This document shows positions 1 through 12,917 of a stretch of DNA of 64,000 nucleotides, in pieces. Positions within the stretch are counted from its first letter, which is position 1. Every line of letters begins with the position of its first letter. Source of the stretch: Cheilinus undulatus (lineage: Eukaryota > Chordata > Actinopteri > Labriformes > Labridae); NCBI RefSeq assembly GCF_018320785.1, contig NC_054884.1, forward strand, positions 23,871,667 to 23,935,666, read 5' to 3'. Below the pieces are notes generated by a model. It ran no database searches and was not told where the DNA came from. It saw nothing but the letters and a program-made list of their open reading frames with translations. Made by a program: the position numbers and the translations under genes.

Positions 1-640
1 CCTGCAGCCAGCCTCAAGTGGACACATGGTACGGCAATTTTTTGCACTTCCACATTGGCTTCATTTTTCAGGACCGGAGGTTGCCGCTTGAATTTTTTCC
101 CAACAAGAAATCTCTTGCCATTTTGATCTTGCGAGATCTTGTGCCACGAGATCTCGTCACACCCCTAGTTTCTCTTCATAACTCTTAAAGCTTGGTATAT
201 TAGGGCAGGGTTTCCTCCAGGATTTTTTGAAACTGTGGGAGAGGGCTTAGAGCAAAGTGGGGCAAACATTATGGATTAGATGAACGCCTGTCAGTCCATC
301 GCTGTTGTATTTATCCAGTCTCGTATTGTAACAGAAACGAAACTTAAGTTCTGGAGTCTTTATGACAATGAGCTATTTTTATATCGCTAGTGTCTCATCT
401 CCATCATGATACACAGTTGATGATGAATGTATCTACAGAACAACAGTTAGCTTTGCTTTCCACAAACACTGCAAACAATGGGAAACAGTGAGTCCATCTC
501 TGCTTAAAACTAAAATCCACTGAACCTCAACAAGTGACAACCTCCATGGTGGAAAAATGAAGTCAGTGGGAGTGCAAAAGTTGCAGTGTCCCCTGGAGGC
601 TGGCTGTAGAAGCAATGGCGGTCACATTCACATCGCATGT
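1..640. repeat. Two partial copies of a dispersed repeat (CCTCAAGTGGACA family)
   Basis: Positions 1-130 (forward) and about 515-610 (reverse) share words such as CAGCCTCAAGTGGACA, GCACTTCC..TTGGCTTCATTTTTCAG and GGAGGTTGCCGCTTG. The same family recurs at 31551-31625, 40130-40560 (reverse) and 59690-60060 (reverse). No ORF and no clear class; probably a non-autonomous transposon. Confidence 0.55.
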
Positions 641-1123
641 TAACATGTCCCTTACCCATGACCACCTTGTCTTTATGGGCTGTACCCAGTAGTGACGTTC
701 CTAGGTGTATAATTTCCCATCCAATAACAAGCAAAATATAATATGCGTTTAGCCAACCAGTCAAATAAATACATCTGTAAACTGACTTCACCCGGTAATG
801 GTAGAACATGTTAGCAGTGCTAGTGCCGCCAGCTTTCGGTCCTTTTTGTAGGTTCCTGAGCTGAATATCATCACTGAACGCTTCAATTATGTATGAGTGT
901 AACTTGACACAACCTGTGGTCAACTTTATCCCGGTTAGCTAGATAAAAAGCACTTTTCAGATGTTTTTAGTGGTGAGTGGTTGTGTTACAGTTTAGTTGG
1001 AATTTGAGGTCATCTGAGGTCACAAAAATTTTTTGAATAATTGGTTTAATGAACTCACAATTATGGAGCCAATAACAAGGGCATGCAAATTTAACTGTTT
1101 GGCCAGCTATTCCAAGACAGTCT

Positions 1124-1483
1124 AGCTGCAGACCTCCACTCTGTCAAGCTCCACTCTGAGATCTTAGATCCCCTTCACCGTCAGAAGGAAGTGACATCAG
1201 GATATGAATATTTGCTTAGCTTTAGCTTAGATTTAGCATTTTAATCTCAACTGGTTCAGTTTAGGGGCAGCTCATTGGGGTAGGTGTATATGCGCTATGC
1301 TGGGCCATGCAGTAGCAGACCCCGACACCTCCGCCCCAGCATATGGGTCTACGCCGGGCTGTGCAGTAGCAGACGCCAACACCGGGCCGTGCAGTAGCAG
1401 ACGCTATTAAAACCAGAGTGGAGGTGGCTTCTGCTTCACGTTGGAGGAGCCGTTAAGCCGAATGACAGTGGAGGTCTGCAGCT
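1124..1483. mobile_element. 360-bp inverted-repeat element with internal short repeats
   Basis: The ends are inverted: AGCTGCAGACCTCCACT at the left and AGTGGAGGTCTGCAGCT at the right. Inside, a unit containing GTGCAGTAGCAGACGC occurs about three times between 1305 and 1405. No coding capacity; a MITE-like element. Related end words (GAGGTCTGCAGCCAGATCC) occur near 5398, 25175 and 26487. Confidence 0.6.
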
Positions 1484-2379
1484 GGACCCCTCTCAGCTAT
1501 TCACGTGCATCCCTAGTTCAGGGAGTGAATTATCATATAACTAATCCATTCTGGTTCTCAGAATGATATGAATTATGCCCAATTCAAGGCCTGGTCATGC
1601 TTAGTGTAGCCATTTATCAGGAGGCCTGACACCCATCTCAGGTCTGCCTCTTTGTCTGTTCCTTGGTTGAGCTAAAGTTAGACTGTGACAGCATTTCAAT
1701 ATGGCAACCGCTGGGGATAAGCTTTAAAAGGCCCCCTTCAGTAACCAAATGGCTCATGTCACTCACGCTTTGTCCAGTATTTTCTACGGTCTATTAACTA
1801 TAAGCAATTAAAATGTTACATTTGTGTGGGGACTATTTTCAAAAATGAATGACAATTTCTATTTTCCTTAATTGAGGTTTCCTGGAGATTGGCTGTGAGT
1901 CATAGCTAGTGGACCAGAGGTTACTACTCTTGTAAACTGCTGCTTTAAGATATTTGATCTTTGTTTTCCACAGTGCTGATATCATTAGGATTGAGCTAAG
2001 TTAGCCATCGGCTACCTGCATGCTTACATTAAAGAAAAACTAAACAACAGAGTTTCAGCTGAGGTGGAACTTTAAAAAAACTGCCTCTAGAACGTCATGG
2101 GGAGGGCTGGGAGGGGAAGTGATAAGACACCCACTCCTTAATACCATCCCCATCAGCCACGGCATCAGTACAGTCCAGAATGCTTAAGTGGATTTGATTT
2201 TTAGCCATAATGTCACAAAGAATAATCAAGATAGACTTACCACAAGTTACCAGAGTGGGAAAGAACCATACACACTTCAGCAGACGACGCAAGTTCATGC
2301 TAACAAGCTTGTTTTAAGGAAAACAGTGTTTCTTTGCAATTGACACAAAGCATCTGATCATTATTGAGCTCTGTGGTGA

Positions 2380-3175
2380 TGAAAACTGGGTCGTTCTCAA
2401 GCACTTAGTGACTTTAAGCACAGTGCTCTGATGGATGCCACTTTCTTGCAATAAGCTGGTTTCTGAAATTTAATCCCTGCTGCATATTCCACAGTCAACT
2501 GTAAGTAATATCATAATAAAGTCGAAGTGTTTAGGAACAACAGCTACGAAGCAGAAGACCACGTAAAATCACAGAGCAGGGTCAACGACTACTAAGGTGC
2601 ATGGTGTGTAAAAGTCACCAACACTGCTGATTCCATAGCTGAAGAGTTCTGAACATCCACTGGCATTAGTGTAAGCACAAAAACTGAGCTGCAGCAGCTT
2701 CATGGAATTGGCTTCCATGGTGGAATAGCTGCATGCACACCTTACATGAGCAAGTCCAATGCCAAGCGTCAGATGGAGCGATGTAAAGCACACCTGCTGG
2801 AGTGCACTGTGCCAACCATGAAGTTTGGTGGAGGAGGGATTATGGTTCATGGCTGTTTTTCAGGGTTTCGGCCTAGGCCCATTACCACCAGTGATGGGGT
2901 GATCTTAATGCTATAGCATACCAAGACATTCTGCACAATGCTATGCTTCCAACTTTGTAGCAACAGTTTTAGGAAGGTCCTTTTCTATTCCAACATGACT
3001 GTTCCCAAGTGCAAAAAGCAAGGATTGTAAAGACATGGTTTGATGAGGTCAGTGTGGAAGAACTTGATTGGTCCACACAGACTCCCATGGAGTACATGTA
3101 TTTGAATACAATGTCACTACAGTCCCTGTTGAGGTAAAGGTTAGGCAGTTGAATACTTTTGTCTATATTTAGTAT
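2380..3175 (+). mobile_element. Decayed Tc1-like transposon, internally deleted
   Basis: Plus-strand DNA matches the Tc1-like copy at 6785-7874 in order: helix-turn-helix region, the CAAAGTTTGGTGGAGGAGGGATTATGG-type glycine-rich segment, the catalytic segment read as WFDEVSVEELDWSTQT, and an end resembling GAATACTTTTG(G)C near 3150. The frame is broken throughout and the middle is missing. Boundaries are approximate. Confidence 0.65.
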
Positions 3176-4079
3176 GTCACCTGCCATCAGATCAGCCAAT
3201 GATTTAGCCAATAAATGAGTAATCATGTTTGATAATCATGATTTCAATATCAATCAAAATAGTTGTTATTATCATTTTCACCATGATCAAGCAGTCCTGT
3301 TAAAGAGAGTGGTCATTATACATGAGAACAAAAATGTAGAATTTAAATACTTTGTACTTCAATGTTGAGATTGGAAACTCACTGATCAACAACACTACTA
3401 AATACCAATACATAGTACATTGGTCTCTGGGCATTTTGTTACTCTTTAAACAGACAAATCTGTGTGGTATCAATCTATCCTCAATGACAAGCTTTCTACA
3501 GTAAAACGACTTATTTATACATCTGTCTTGGTGATTCCAGCTACCGTTCATTAACTGTCAGCTCTCTGTCATTAACACTTGTTAACCCCCCCAAGCTAGC
3601 TGCTAAATACCCATCTCACAGTACCATGATGCAATTAGTTGGATTAGTTTCTCCATAGCAGAGATTCACCATTAAGTGAGTGGGGGAAAACACAGTCTGC
3701 TCAAACATCAAAAGAATTGAAAAGTAGGGCTTCTTGGAAAGAAACAGAAATCAAGTTATCTACAGCTAAAACAACTAGAGCTATAAAACTGAAGAATTTT
3801 GAGTTTAATCAAATATAGATGAAAGGAGAGGAGAACTTAATTTTAAGCCTTTCCATTCTATCTTCTATAAACACATGTTTAATAGTACCAGGAACAGGGA
3901 GGTTTGATACCCATCTCTTTTGATAAAATCTCTTTTAATAGATGAGATCATCTATGGATACCAGTAAATAATTTGCACTTTTAAACAGGAAAATCCTATA
4001 CATCCCTGCTGTTTCAAATTTTTTAGTAGTGGTCTGAGTAATTTTCTTTGTAGATATGCCAAACAAGACACACTTCTGC

Positions 4080-4082
<3 letters not shown>

Positions 4083-4136
<54 letters not shown>

Positions 4137-4140
4137 ACAG
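4083..4140 (+). repeat. Poly(A) run with GAAAA repeats
   Basis: About 31 A's are followed by several GAAAA units. This could be the tail of an old retroposon, but no body is recognisable upstream. Confidence 0.6.
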
Positions 4141-4584
4141 GTGATGGGCGTTTTCCCCTGCTGTCACAGAGGTCTCAAATATCCCTGTATTTCTTCCCTT
4201 TCACTGAGAAGATGCTTTAAACACCCCCCAGCCCTCGCTAACACACCAAAGGCTGACCTGATTTGGCATCAGTGGGCAGAGCGCCGTGCTTATCTTTGTG
4301 TCTGAGCGTGCACGTGTGTCAGTGAGTGAGAGTGCATGTGCATTATCAGGGTGGCAACAGCAGATCTTAAATCCAGTCTGTCCTACTTAACCGGTCAACA
4401 AGGGGTGGAGCCTGTGATGTCATACATCTTACTACTGAGAGGAAATCGAGTGAGTGGTTCAGGAGAATGAAAAGGGACAATAACAACACGGCTGAGGCCC
4501 CTGTGGTGGCCAGGGTCATTGCGCACAGGATACTAAAAAAAAGTAGATGATATAATGTTATCAGGAACACACTGGGTAATACAG

Positions 4585-5205
4585 TACTGTGAAAAAGTAT
4601 TTGCCCCCTTTTCTATTTTTTGCACATTTAAATGTTTCAGATCTTCAAACAAATTTTAATAGACAAAAAAGAACCTTTCTGATAAAGTGAAGTAGGCTAA
4701 AATATCTTGAAAGTCGGCACACCATGCTGTGATCTACAGAAATTCAAGAACAGATGAGATGCAAAGTCATTGACATCTACCAGTCTGGAAAAGGTTATAA
4801 AGACATTTCTAAGGCTTTGGGACTCCAGCCAACCACACTGAGGGCCATTACCCACAAATGGAGAAAACTTGGCACGGTGGCAAATCTTCCCAGGAGTGGC
4901 CAGCCTACCAATATTACTCCAAGAGTGTATTAACAACTCATCCAGAAGGTCACAAAGAACCCAGAACAACCTCTAAACCTTACTCGGATAAGGTAAGTGT
5001 TCATGATTCAAGAAATAAAAATATTCTGTACACTGACACGGAGCTTTTTGGATGTTGGTATCCTATGGCATCTGGAGGAAAACTATCTCGGTGTTTCATA
5101 AAAAAGTACATCATACTAGCATTCAAAAATGGCGATGGTAGTGTGATGGTCTTGTGCTGCCTCAGGACCTGGATGACTTGCCAAAATTAATGGCACCATG
5201 AATTG
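4585..5205 (+). mobile_element. Tc1-like transposon remnant (TIR with AAAAAGTATTTGCCCCC)
   Basis: It begins with the fish Tc1-type terminal motif CTGTGAAAAAGTATTTGCCC after a TA. It then encodes a helix-turn-helix segment (RCKVIDIYQSGKGYKDISKA, LPRSGQPTNITPR) and later a fragment with ELFG and GDGSVMVLCCLRTW, corresponding to GGGSVMVWGC. The middle and the C-terminal catalytic part are missing. It is inactive. Confidence 0.75.
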
Positions 5206-6784
5206 ATATGAATCAATTCAATAGTCCAAAAAAGAGTCTTTCCAAAGGGCACTTTCTTTTATTCTGAGAAGATATTACTAGCAGTTAGTCTGAGCTGAGC
5301 AAAACTGCTACTGCTGGCATTTTCTGTCCTGCACCCTCTGTATCTTCCTTGATACACCAGGGGGTGTGATGGTCCGATCTGGCATCCCATCACTGAGGTC
5401 TGCAGCCAGATCCTCTTGCATGGTCCGGGCTCATCATTCCTTATGTCAGTAATGTTCAGCTGAATCTGACACACTTACACACCTGTTCTATTTTCATTTG
5501 GGGCAGGCATTAGACACACTTGGATCCCCTGGGTAAAAGGAATCTTGTAACATCATATTCAACAAACATGAAAGTGAAGCCACTAGAAGCTGAAATAAAA
5601 GGCAGTCAGCACAGTCATAAAACTTGGATATATGTCTTTGGTTCTTATTTTAATTTTGACAAAGTGAAGGAAATATAAAGACTTTAAACTTGTACTTTTC
5701 TTTTAAATTGCTGACAATGTCAGACAAGATAAATCTAGGAAATTAAGGCTTAAGATGACAACTTTAAAAAAAAGTGGTTTTACTTTATGTGCAGATGTTT
5801 TAATAAAAACAGAAGTTTTATAAAATACCCAAATGTTTGAAGAATATCTTAAAAAGCGTGACCTTTGTATCCCTCAGCCTTTAATCCTGGCTGCTGTCAG
5901 TGTGAGTACAGTGAGAGTGTGACTGTGTGCATGTCAAGTGTCAAACAGCGCCTAGCTGACATCTGATGTGGTCCGTGTCCCTGTTAGGAAACGTCACACT
6001 GTGTGGTCACCTCGTCTCAGTCTCCTGCAGCCTGAGCCTCGTATATTTACTTAAACACAGGGATTATTTCTACACCTCATCTGCTGCTCTGCCCTCTTCA
6101 TCACTATCTCCAGCACTGTTCTCTTCTTTCTGTGCTTTTTTCATTCCTGCTCACTTCTCCAATCTTAAAATTGGCTTTCTGAAAATTGATCTCCAGACCC
6201 TTTTAGAGTGTTTTAACACTAATTTTAGTAGTGAGACGGGTGAAAATTTATTCCAATAAAATCTGATAAAAGAAGTCATAATTGCATAAACTAACTTAAC
6301 AGATCTGCTTTGGATATCAATATGCCATCAATATTTGTGGCAGAATGGCATCACTACATGTCTGTTTTTACTTTAAAGTCCTGAAAGTAAAACTGATGAA
6401 AAAATAGTATAAGCCCTATTCACACATGCACAAAATTCCTGAAAATGTCCTGAATTTTCTGAGTGGGCTGCAGTTCAGTATGTCACCATAAAGTCAGAAG
6501 GCCTTTCATGGTAAAGTACGGCAGATATAAGAGGACAGATGTTGGTTTAAGTCTGATGTGGAACGTTTCTTTGATGTGGTCCTGTTCCCTCCAGTAAAAC
6601 CTCATTAGATTGTGGCAGATGGTAGAGAAGGCGACGTTTCGTCAAAGTGGATTTGTTTCACAGCATGGAGATGATTTCGTTATGAGCAACAGAAATCCAT
6701 GAGAAGAAACTGAACATTTCATAAAGCAACCACACAACCAGACTTTTCACAATGCTGGAACAGATTTCATGTCATATTAATCTA

Positions 6785-7874
6785 CACTATATTGCCAAAA
6801 GTATTCGCTAACCCGCCTTGACTCACATATGAACTTAAGTGACATCCCATTCTTAATCCATAGGGTTTAACATGATGTCGGCCTACCCATTGCAGCTACA
6901 ACAGCTTTAATTCTTCTGGGAAGCCTTCCACGAGGTTTAGGAGCGTGTTTATGGGAATTTTTGGCCATTCTTGCAGAAGCGCATTTGTGAGGTCACACAC
7001 TGATGTTGGACGAGACAGCCTGGCTCTCAGTCTCTGCTCTAATTCATCCCAAAGGTGTTCTATCGGGTTGAGGTCAGGACTCTGTACAGGCCAGTCAAGT
7101 TCATCCACACCAAACTCTCTCATCCATGTCTTTATGGACCTTGCTTTGTGCACTGGTGCAGTCATGTTGGAACAGGAAGGGGTCATCCCCAAACTGTTCC
7201 CACCAAGTTGGGAGCAAAATCTCTTGGTATGCTGAAGCATTCAGAGTTCCTTTCACTGGAACTGAGGGGACAAGCCCAGCTCCTGAAAACACAATGGCAC
7301 AATGCAGTCGTACAAGTATCGTTCTCCTGGCAACCGCCAAACCCAGACTCGCCTGACGCTTTGCATTGCACTTGGTGATGTATGGCTTGGATGCAGCTGC
7401 TCGGCCATGGAAACCCACTCCATGAAGCTCTCTAGGCACTGTACTTGAGCTAATCTGAAGGTCACATGTAGTTTGGAGGTCTGCAGAGATTGACTCTGCA
7501 GAAAGTTGGTGACCTCTGTGCACTACGCGCCTCAGCATCCGCTGACCCCGCTCCGTCATTTTACGGGGCCTACCACTTCGTGGCTGAGTTGCTGTTGTTC
7601 CCAATTGCTTCCACTTTGTTGTAATACCACTGACAGTTGACTATGGAATATTAAGGAGCAAGGAAATTTCACGACTGGACTTGTTGGCATCCTATCACAG
7701 CACCATGCTGGAATTCACTGAGCTCCTGAGAGCGACCCATTCTTTCACAAATGTTTGTAGAAACAGTTTGCATGCCTAGGTGCTTGATTTTATACACCTG
7801 TAGCCATGGAAGTGATTGGAACACCTGATTTCAATTATTTGGATGGGTGAGTGAATACTTTTGGCAACATAGTG
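6785..7874 (-). mobile_element. Tc1-like transposon with both terminal repeats, transposase broken
   Basis: About 1.09 kb between TA dinucleotides, with inverted ends CACTATATTGCCAAAAGTAT and its complement. The minus strand encodes a Tc1 transposase: DNA-binding part (RSGRPRKMTERGQRMLRRVV), then VPVKGTLNASAYQEIL, FLFQHDC with the second Asp, and ELDWPVQSPDLNPIEHLWDE with the final acidic residue. Comparison with the family shows that the segment normally carrying WSDES, with the first catalytic Asp, is deleted between NAKR and WVWR, and the frame is shifted more than once. It cannot encode active enzyme but keeps its ends. Confidence 0.88.
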
Positions 7875-8159
7875 TATTTCAGAGAACTTCAGGGAAAACA
7901 ATTTCTTTGAGAGTTTTTGGCAGTCAAATGCCTTCAATGCTTAAAGAAATAATACGTTATTTTATATCCCTGAAAGATCCTATTCATCATCTTAATGGCC
8001 CTTTGCTTTTCTTGGCCACTCACAAATCTTAATCAGCAAAGGACAGACATTAGGGATGGACAGATCAAACTACTAGTGCCAAATCTGCATTTTAATTAAG
8101 AAAAAAAAAATCAGATCTCTAAACCTGCTGGCCAAACTGACTGCATCACTACATTATGA

Positions 8160-8630
8160 GTTCTTATGATGGGGTTTATGACATAAATGAGGGTACCATA
8201 AACGAACTTGGGGAGCCTCATAGATTGTCAGACATGCACATGCATAGTGCATGGTACTATTACGGATGCTGCCTTTGCAATTTGACAGTTCATGAAATTT
8301 CATCCCTACTAGATGTTCCACGGTCAACTGTAAGTGATAATGTTTGAGTGGAAGCGTTTCGGAACAAAAGCAACTCAGCCATGTAGTAAAAGACAAGGTA
8401 AAATCACAGAGCGGTGTCAACGACTGCTAAGGCACATTAATATACCAAGTCCAGTGGCAAGCATCGGATGGAGTGGTGTAAATGCTTCTCTGTTTGGCAG
8501 TCAGATGGTCAAGTCGGGGTTTGGCGTTACCTGCCTGACTGCATTACGTGACCTGTGAAGTAAGGTGGAGGTGGGATAATGGTATGAGGCTGTATACATA
8601 TTATCGTTGCATATGTTGTGTCATCATATC
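8160..8630 (+). mobile_element. Tc1-like transposon fragment
   Basis: Plus-strand remnant of the same Tc1 group: helix-turn-helix region (EISSLLDVPRSTVSD), ATQPCSKRQGKITERCQRLL, then a jump to a glycine-rich segment near 8560-8590. There are no complete ends and several breaks. Confidence 0.65.
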
Positions 8631-11600
8631 ATAATGTTACCCTTGGACTTCCCGGCACTAACAGACATGGCTCTCTCTAACAACATAACTTTATACTTTA
8701 AATTTAAATAGATTAAAGAAGTAAAAAGCACAAAACACGTGGCAAACAGCAGAAGGGTTTGGATTAAACAAATGGCAAATATTTTTCTAAACTGTTCAAA
8801 CAAATTAAAGGTAAGTTGTGTCAATGTTGATTTAAGAAGGAGCTCAAGTCTGCCATGCACTCCTAATGTGGACTTTTTTCATGTGTGATGATAAGGCTGA
8901 CTCATTTGCCTACAAATAAGTTATGTGAATACCTGAAAATAAAAACTTGTTTTGACCTGTCTGATATCTAGAAATGGTCTTCACCGTAGACACTGAAGCA
9001 CCAGCTGTGAGTGAGTACCTGCATACACAATCACTACGATTATGCTGTTGTGTAATACAGAATTTCCTCACAACTACAAATAGTTTTTAAAAACATCTTT
9101 TAAGATTCCTTTATCTTCATTTTTCAGCTTTCTCATTCTTCTCGCCATCATCTCCCCCAACTCTCACCTACCATCCTTCTCTCTCCCTTTCTGGTGTTCC
9201 TGTGGGTGAGAGGCTGTCACCAAGGGGACCGCCTGTCATTGTCACCATGGGGATGGGGCTCCACAGAGCATCTCAATTACTGAGTGGGACAATTAATAAG
9301 CATCAAAGCCTGGTTAATATTTCACCAGCAGCACAGAGGCAGCAACCTGGAGCACAGCGTCCAGGTCCACGGGAGATGTATCATGCAGCGATGGTGGAAC
9401 ACCAAAGGGAACGGGGAAGAGAGGGGATGGGAATAACAGAGCCGAGATGAGAGAGAGGGATTATGAGATGAGATGAGTGAGATGGCAGAAGGGCGGAGGA
9501 AGTGATAAAAAAAACAGAAGTGAGGTACATGAGCCTCAGTGTTCATCTAAATGCCAAGAAGTGCAGCATTAGATACAAGTTCATGTAGCCATATTAAGGA
9601 TGTTTTTAAATTGTAATGCTATTTCACATTTTCACTGACATCACTGATCTGCTTTGTGACAAGCTGTTCAATAGGCTGCTGAGCTCTTCTTTTATCCAAG
9701 GAATAGCTTTTTGGAGTTAGTTAACCCGCATACCTCTGACTTGGTTCGCTCTGTTTTTCAACCTCGTGGGAATGAGCCGATCATCTGGGGGAGCCAAGGC
9801 TACCCAAGAACTCTGACTGGTCTACTCAGGTGCCAACACAAAATCATAAACTATGACTGCACAGCAAAATCATCAGTGTAAATTCAACTACCACAGTGTT
9901 TTTCATACTTTATAAAGATTACCACCTAACATTCTAAACCTGCGTTATAATCGGGTGTTATGGCACTGATGAAACATCTTTAAAAATCAGAGCTAAGATA
10001 TGGCCTGTAGTCATAACCAGCACTCATATCCTACCACCGGCAGAAAGTGGCTAACTTAGTGGCTAACTTCACAGAGGGTGCAGATGTGTTTAACATCAAA
10101 AACAATAACATCTGCCAAAAACATGAGCACATGGTTCCTAGCAGTGATGACTGTACAACAGGCAACATCAAAAACACAACTTAACACTCTGCCCAAGGGC
10201 ATGATGGGAAAACTTAATCCCCAGATATGAAATGGCAGTGTGAAGAGGCTAGATCGATTGAGTCTCTACAGAGTTGACTGAGATTGAATGGAACAACGCT
10301 GTCTACTAACTCCAACACTGAAGGCCATTTAACTCACAATGGAGTTAAAATTGTGCTTTATTCCCTTTCAGCAAGCTTTGGTTAAACCGCTACAACATCT
10401 CCCTGTAGCTACAGTGATGTACTGTAGAAATTTCCTTCTTGTAAAATAAGGGCTTTAAGCTTCTGAAATTACAACATTAATCTTGTACATTTATTACTTT
10501 TACCTTGTTACATTATGACTTTTTTCTCTTATAATTTAGTGTCATAAATTTGTGATTCTTTTCTCAAAATACTACAACTTAAATCTCGAAATCTCCTTTT
10601 TTTTTATTTTATGATGCCTTAATGCTCCATCATAGAAATCACAGGATCATCAAAAAATCTGTAACCCTTCAGGCCGAGCACAGAGTTTATCACAAATTTA
10701 ATGGCAATCGATCCGGGGATCCTGAAGGTCGTTAGATTTTCCCCCATGGGATCATGAGCGCTGGCAGCTGAAGTTGTCACTGCCAAGGATTAAAAAACTG
10801 AAAGAAAAAAGATAAGCTGAAAACTGTGAAATAAGGGTTACTGATCAATCTTTTGAGTCAGTTATGAATCAAAAATCTGACACCAACAGTTGCTCTAAGG
10901 AGACGATTTGCTCTTTTTGAAGATGTGTAAGAAACGTTAGTGTTGGTTGACAGTCAAAAGCTATTTCAATACATGAAAGTTTTATTTGGAATCTTTCTCC
11001 TTTTCTGGGTGATATTTAATGTGTTGTTCAGTTACTTATAGCACAACAATCCCATTACAAAAAAGAATATTTGATCAAAACTTGCTTTGCTGCAAAAAGA
11101 CACCTTTTATGCTAAATGCATAACTTCTTGTTCATACTGATAGAACTTTTTTTTTACAGAAATAGCAGTGATTGTTTCAGCATCATTTGCATGGGACAGC
11201 TGGCGAAGGGGCAACTTTTTACCCCCAAATAATGTAACTTTTAATAAGATATAGCAGACTTTCTGTATAAAGAAGTATATAAGACATAGATGTCAATAAA
11301 GGTTATGAAAAATACTCCCATTTACTTGAGTCAAATTCTTCCCTCCCCCACTGAGGAGTGAGTGAAAGTCAGAGCATCGAGAGGAAGCAGATGATAGATG
11401 AGTGTAAGAATCACAAGTGAGACAGGAAGAGGATGATTGGTAAATGAACGGAGGAGGGGAGGGGGAGTTTAAGTGTAAGGAAGAGTAGGAGAGAGGAGGA
11501 TAAGGGAGAAAAGGGGGAGGCAGGAGTGATGAGTAATGGATTAATGACAGGAGAAGGACGTCGGGGGAAGAGGGAGGGACCGTGTCGCTGTGAGGCAGAT

Positions 11601-12462
11601 GTATTGACGAGTCGGCTGGCTGATCAATGGGATGTGGTCAATCAACAGAGTGATCCATATGCTCTGACCTTACTGTGGATGGCTAGGTGATGATGATGAT
11701 GTGTGTGTGTGTGTGTAGCTATTTATGTACTAATGTATACAGAGAAAATTACATAACTATACATCAATAATTCAGCCTCTCCTAATGAACGTATAGAGGG
11801 GTTCGGCACGCTTTAGTTTATCTGCAACAAATCACAATGGTTGGTGCTAATCCAGGGACCAGCAAAGTGCTGTTACTGCAGTTTTAAGAGTATTGTATCT
11901 ATAAAAACTTCTATACAATACTATTTTCAAATGAACATTTTGTCTCCAAAGGAAATGTTTTGTTCATTTCACATAAATCAATTTACTGCAGAAAAACTCT
12001 AATAAAAATATTGCATGAATTGGCAAACTGAACTTGTTATACAGGGACCACACCTGAACTTTAACGATGCAATTGAAAGTGTGGACTACTGAGCTGTCCG
12101 TGCAATTTCTACAAAATCCTATGTTGCTGCTTCAGCTAGCAGAAGATTTTAAGTATGATTGTGGAACTGAGATAAAAAAAAGGCCTCTTCTTGTTTGACA
12201 AACTTCCTAGATATCCGGCTTAAGTCACCAGAGACAAAGTAAATACATCCTACCTTTCTAGATCCAAAAAGTTTACTTTGCATCTGCAGTACAAAATACA
12301 ACGATGGCAGTGGAAGGTTCTTATTTCAACAGATACCACACCTATATTATTGCATTTAAAGGGAGATACAACAGCTGATGTCTCTCTCTGATCAGAGCGT
12401 ACAGATGTTACTTAGTCCATGAACAGAAGTGGTAGAGAGCCACGACAGATCATCCACTAGTT

Positions 12463-12917
12463 CAGCCTTTCTCAACCAGGGGTGCCTTCAAAGCACTTTA
12501 AATTCAACCAAGCATTACCATAAGTATGCAGATCAATAGCTGTCCAGGCATGAATCATATCAATTGTCTCATATGCCCTTTTCCTGTCAGCACAGGGGCC
12601 AGTTAAAAAATTGCTCATGTCAGGACAATCTGCCAAAGATTCATGCTTTTGCTTCTTCTTTCAGCACAGCAGTTTTTTCAAAATGCCAAAGTGTGTTTTT
12701 AAAGTGTACATGGCTTTTGTAAAAAAAAATAGAGGCATTTTAATTGTTTTGAGAGTTGTTTGGCGATTTCTCTTATGAAGTAAATTACTAAATTAATCCA
12801 CCAGCAGTCACGCAGACGGAGAATGTTTGTTCTATATTAATTCATTTTTATTGGGGTAACCTGAGATTTTTTGAATATTTAAAGGGTGCCTTGACGGGAA
12901 AAGGCTGAGAAACGCTG
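12463..12917. mobile_element. Non-autonomous hAT-like element
   Basis: Inverted ends CAGCCTTTCTCAACC and GGCTGAGAAACGCTG with GGTGCC(TT) just inside both. About 455 bp with no ORF. No clear 8-bp duplication is seen, so the class is judged from the ends only. Confidence 0.55.
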
